A stretch of 64,000 nucleotides of DNA from Algibacter marinivivus. GTDB taxonomy: Bacteria; Bacteroidota; Bacteroidia; Flavobacteriales; Flavobacteriaceae. The notes under the pieces are model-generated. The model made no database searches and was not told the origin of the DNA. It saw only the letters and a list, made by a program, of their open reading frames with translations. Position numbers and translations under genes: made by a program. Shown piece after piece: positions 62,081 through 64,000 of the stretch. The DNA is taken from assembly GCF_003143755.1 (NCBI RefSeq), contig NZ_QFRI01000001.1, forward strand, positions 1,262,051 through 1,326,050, in the 5' to 3' direction. How positions within the stretch are numbered: the stretch's first letter is position 1; the number at the start of each line of letters is the position of its first letter.

Positions 62081-62109
62081 AGCCCGCTCCTTTTCTGGTA
62101 ACGCCCAAA
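62081..62109 (-). repeat. Mosaic intergenic repeat, head fragment (copy G)
   Basis: On the minus strand it reads TTTGGGCGTTACCAG and then GAGCGGGCT, the head of the family. No tail (CCCTAACGC) is found in the next 200 bases. The head faces the ppc 3' end, 60 bases away, just behind its terminator. It is a truncated or diverged copy. Confidence 0.6.
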
Positions 62110-62113
62110 AAAC

Positions 62114-62149
62114 AAAAAAGCCCTCACGTTTTAAATGAAGGCTTTCGTT
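62114..62149 (-). terminator. Intrinsic terminator after ppc
   Basis: On the minus strand AAAGCCTTCA pairs with TGAGGGCTTT (one G-T) and a run of six T with further T beyond follows. Plus-strand arms are 62117-62126 and 62136-62145. Confidence 0.82.
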
Positions 62150-62168
62150 TTTAATATTTTAAAATGGT

Positions 62169-64000
62169 TTATGCAGAATTTCTACTGGCATTAATATTAC
62201 CAAATAGAGAACGTGTTACAATCTTTTCGAAAATTAACTTTTCAGGATCGTCTGCAGCTACACCAGCTTTTTCAAACTCTTGTATTTTTTTAAGCGCGTA
62301 TTGCTGTATAGTTAATAACGGTAAAACAATAGACTCTCTTACCTCAATAGAAGCTTTTCCAGAAGGCTCGTTTTCCATTAATTCTGTATAACCTGTTAGC
62401 TTTAACAACAATCTTTTAGTGGTTTTGTATTCTTCAAAAATGATGTTCCAAAAACCACCAAATTCTTCGTCTTTAGACATGTATTTTGTTAAATCGAAGA
62501 ACGATTTTGTTAAGGACATCATACTGTTTTCTAAAAGTGTTTTAAAGAATTTAGAGTTATGGTAAAGTTGCTCTACTTTATGCCATTCGTTATTATCTTC
62601 ATAAACTTTTAATGCTGTACCAACACCATAAAAACCAGGAACGTTTTGTTTTAACTGACTCCAAGACCCTACAAAAGGAATGGCTCTTAAGTCTGAAAAC
62701 ACTAGTTTATCTGATTTCCCACGTTTTGATGGTCTACTTCCAATATTGGTTTTTGCATAATATTTTAAAGTACTCATGCGCTCCAAATAAGGAATGAACA
62801 TAGCGTGACTTTTAAAATCTTTATAAGTTTGGTAACTTGTTTCTGCAAGATCATTCATCACCGCTCTATCTTCATCAGATAAACGATTCTTTTCGCCATC
62901 AATTCTATTTTTAATACCAGAACTTATTAATTGCTCTAAGTTATATTGTGAAGAATCATTGGTTCCGAAATTAGAACTTACTGTTTGTCCTTGAATGGTA
63001 ATTTGTACTTCTTTATCCTCAATGGTTGGCCCTAAAGATGAGTAGAAGTTATGTGTTTTTCCACCACCACGTGCTGGAGGTCCACCACGACCATCAAAGA
63101 ATATAACCGTAATATCGTATTTTCTAGACATCTCAGTTAGTAACTCTTTGGCTTTGTAAATACCCCAGTTGGCCATTAAATAACCACCATCTTTTGTGCC
63201 ATCAGAGAATCCTAACATAATATGTTGTTTGCTTCCTCTTGCTCTTAAATGAGCCATATATTCTGGGTTTAAGTACAATTGTTCCATAACCCCTGGTGCA
63301 TTTTCTAAATCAGGAATAGTTTCAAATAAAGGCGCAACATCTACAGTTAAATCGTCTTTAAAAGCAACCATTCTTAACATAGCAAATAATTGCATCACAT
63401 TTAATGCTGTTTGGTTGTTACTGATAATGTATCGGTTAGCACCACGCTCTCCATTGCTTTCTTGAATGTCTTTTATTATGGCTATGGTTTTTAATGTATT
63501 CCTTACCATTTCATCTTCAAAAGCATCTAAATCTCCAACATCATCGGTAGCTTTTGATAAAATTTCAATTTGTTCAGATTCAGATAAATCATGATAATTA
63601 TCTGGAAAAGATGATTTTCCCGTAGCAATCAAAGCATCTATAACTGTAGTAAATACACTGTGGTGTATTCTACTATCTTGTCTAATATCCAGAGATGCAA
63701 ATCTGTAATCAAAAAGATGTACTCTATTTATTAAGTTGTTAACCTCGTTTACATATAAAGATTGGTGCTCTTCAACAATAACATCTCTAATACTTAAAAG
63801 CTCTGCTCTTAGTTCTTTGGCGCTAATGGCTTTTTTAGTTTTTAAGTCGATGCTATACTCATACATGATAGTTTCAAGACGAATAATACGCTCTTCAACA
63901 CCTCTAAAAGTTAATTTTTTTCTTAAGCCTCTTAAGTCTTGGTAATATTTTTTAAGAATAGATTTTTTTAATTTTTTGGCAACTTTTAAAGTAGTTTCTG
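62169..64000 (-). CDS. ppc: Phosphoenolpyruvate carboxylase, C-terminal part (5' end outside window)
   Basis: PEP carboxylase makes oxaloacetate from PEP and bicarbonate to refill the TCA cycle. About 610 residues are visible and the frame is open to the window edge, so the Met at 63866 is internal. Conserved parts: FRGVEERIIRLE near the edge, SLDIRQDSRIHH, LGFSDGTKDGGYL, and the catalytic loop FDGRGGPPARGGGKTHNF with SSNFGTNDSSQ. The C-terminus is NINASRNSA. Bicarbonate from the SulP-carbonic anhydrase genes could feed it. Confidence 0.95.
   Translation of the reverse strand, partial: ETTLKVAKKLKKSILKKYYQDLRGLRKKLTFRGVEERIIRLETIMYEYSIDLKTKKAISAKELRAELLSIRDVIVEEHQSLYVNEVNNLINRVHLFDYRFASLDIRQDSRIHHSVFTTVIDALIATGKSSFPDNYHDLSESEQIEILSKATDDVGDLDAFEDEMVRNTLKTIAIIKDIQESNGERGANRYIISNNQTALNVMQLFAMLRMVAFKDDLTVDVAPLFETIPDLENAPGVMEQLYLNPEYMAHLRARGSKQHIMLGFSDGTKDGGYLMANWGIYKAKELLTEMSRKYDITVIFFDGRGGPPARGGGKTHNFYSSLGPTIEDKEVQITIQGQTVSSNFGTNDSSQYNLEQLISSGIKNRIDGEKNRLSDEDRAVMNDLAETSYQTYKDFKSHAMFIPYLERMSTLKYYAKTNIGSRPSKRGKSDKLVFSDLRAIPFVGSWSQLKQNVPGFYGVGTALKVYEDNNEWHKVEQLYHNSKFFKTLLENSMMSLTKSFFDLTKYMSKDEEFGGFWNIIFEEYKTTKRLLLKLTGYTELMENEPSGKASIEVRESIVLPLLTIQQYALKKIQEFEKAGVAADDPEKLIFEKIVTRSLFGNINASRNSA

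Overview
The window is AT-rich chromosomal DNA from a marine-type flavobacterium (Bacteroidota, Flavobacteriaceae). The evidence is the Bat aerotolerance operon, a type IX secretion (T9SS) C-terminal sorting domain, Bacteroidota promoters of the form TTG/TTTG-N19-TAnnTTTG, a bifunctional OlsF-like lipid acyltransferase, and several families of short intergenic repeats. I cannot name the species. Both ends cut through genes: a MoxR ATPase at the left and phosphoenolpyruvate carboxylase at the right. I saw no phage, insertion sequence, CRISPR array or rRNA. There is one tRNA, tRNA-Leu(CAA).

Layout. 1-9036 is the Bat operon: MoxR, DUF58, a BatD-like membrane protein, BatA, BatB, BatC, BatD, BatE. 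Three of its spacers hold arrays of different 7-bp units close to start codons. 9083-13599 is a small exported protein, two SulP anion transporters and a beta-carbonic anhydrase, probably a bicarbonate uptake and hydration unit. 13649-25986 is housekeeping: cvpA, pheS, gpsA, a tandem pair of Kbp-like BON-LysM proteins, yicC-gmk-nadD, a formylglycine-generating-enzyme lipoprotein, tRNA-Leu, prs, rplY and pth. 26014-33546 carries a secreted metzincin protease, a lipoprotein, ribF, a vitamin K-dependent carboxylase homologue, serS and a 40-codon exported-peptide gene. 33766-43759 contains a TPR protein, acetyltransferases, rsmA, mgtE, a cupin, a 2-hydroxyacid dehydrogenase, and a cluster of small genes headed by a membrane-anchored LuxR-type regulator and ending in a TauE/SafE exporter. 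43851-45932 has a TM2 protein and an arsR-DUF6428-arsC-like operon with no adjacent efflux pump. 46117-50829 holds olsF, aspartate kinase, an acetyltransferase and fbp. 50907-60553 is a nitrogen-assimilation locus: gltBD faces a porin, P-II, amt and a second P-II across a 503-bp control region. 60891-64000 holds a MarR-GNAT fusion with a very clear promoter/operator, and ppc.

The least-described material is in the spacers. At least seven copies of a mosaic element (head TTTGGGCGTTACC, tail AATCCCTAACGC) lie just behind gene 3' ends, always with the head toward one of those ends. Inverted GTCATTCC/GTCATTTCGAC-type repeats lie directly in front of start codons. In the nitrogen locus, copies of an AATAGGG(G)T-like motif overlap the inferred -33 region of gltB and sit near that of the porin gene. 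Both P-II proteins carry Glu where the ligand-binding Gln39 normally sits. No wholly new multi-gene system is evident; these items are the best candidates for follow-up.
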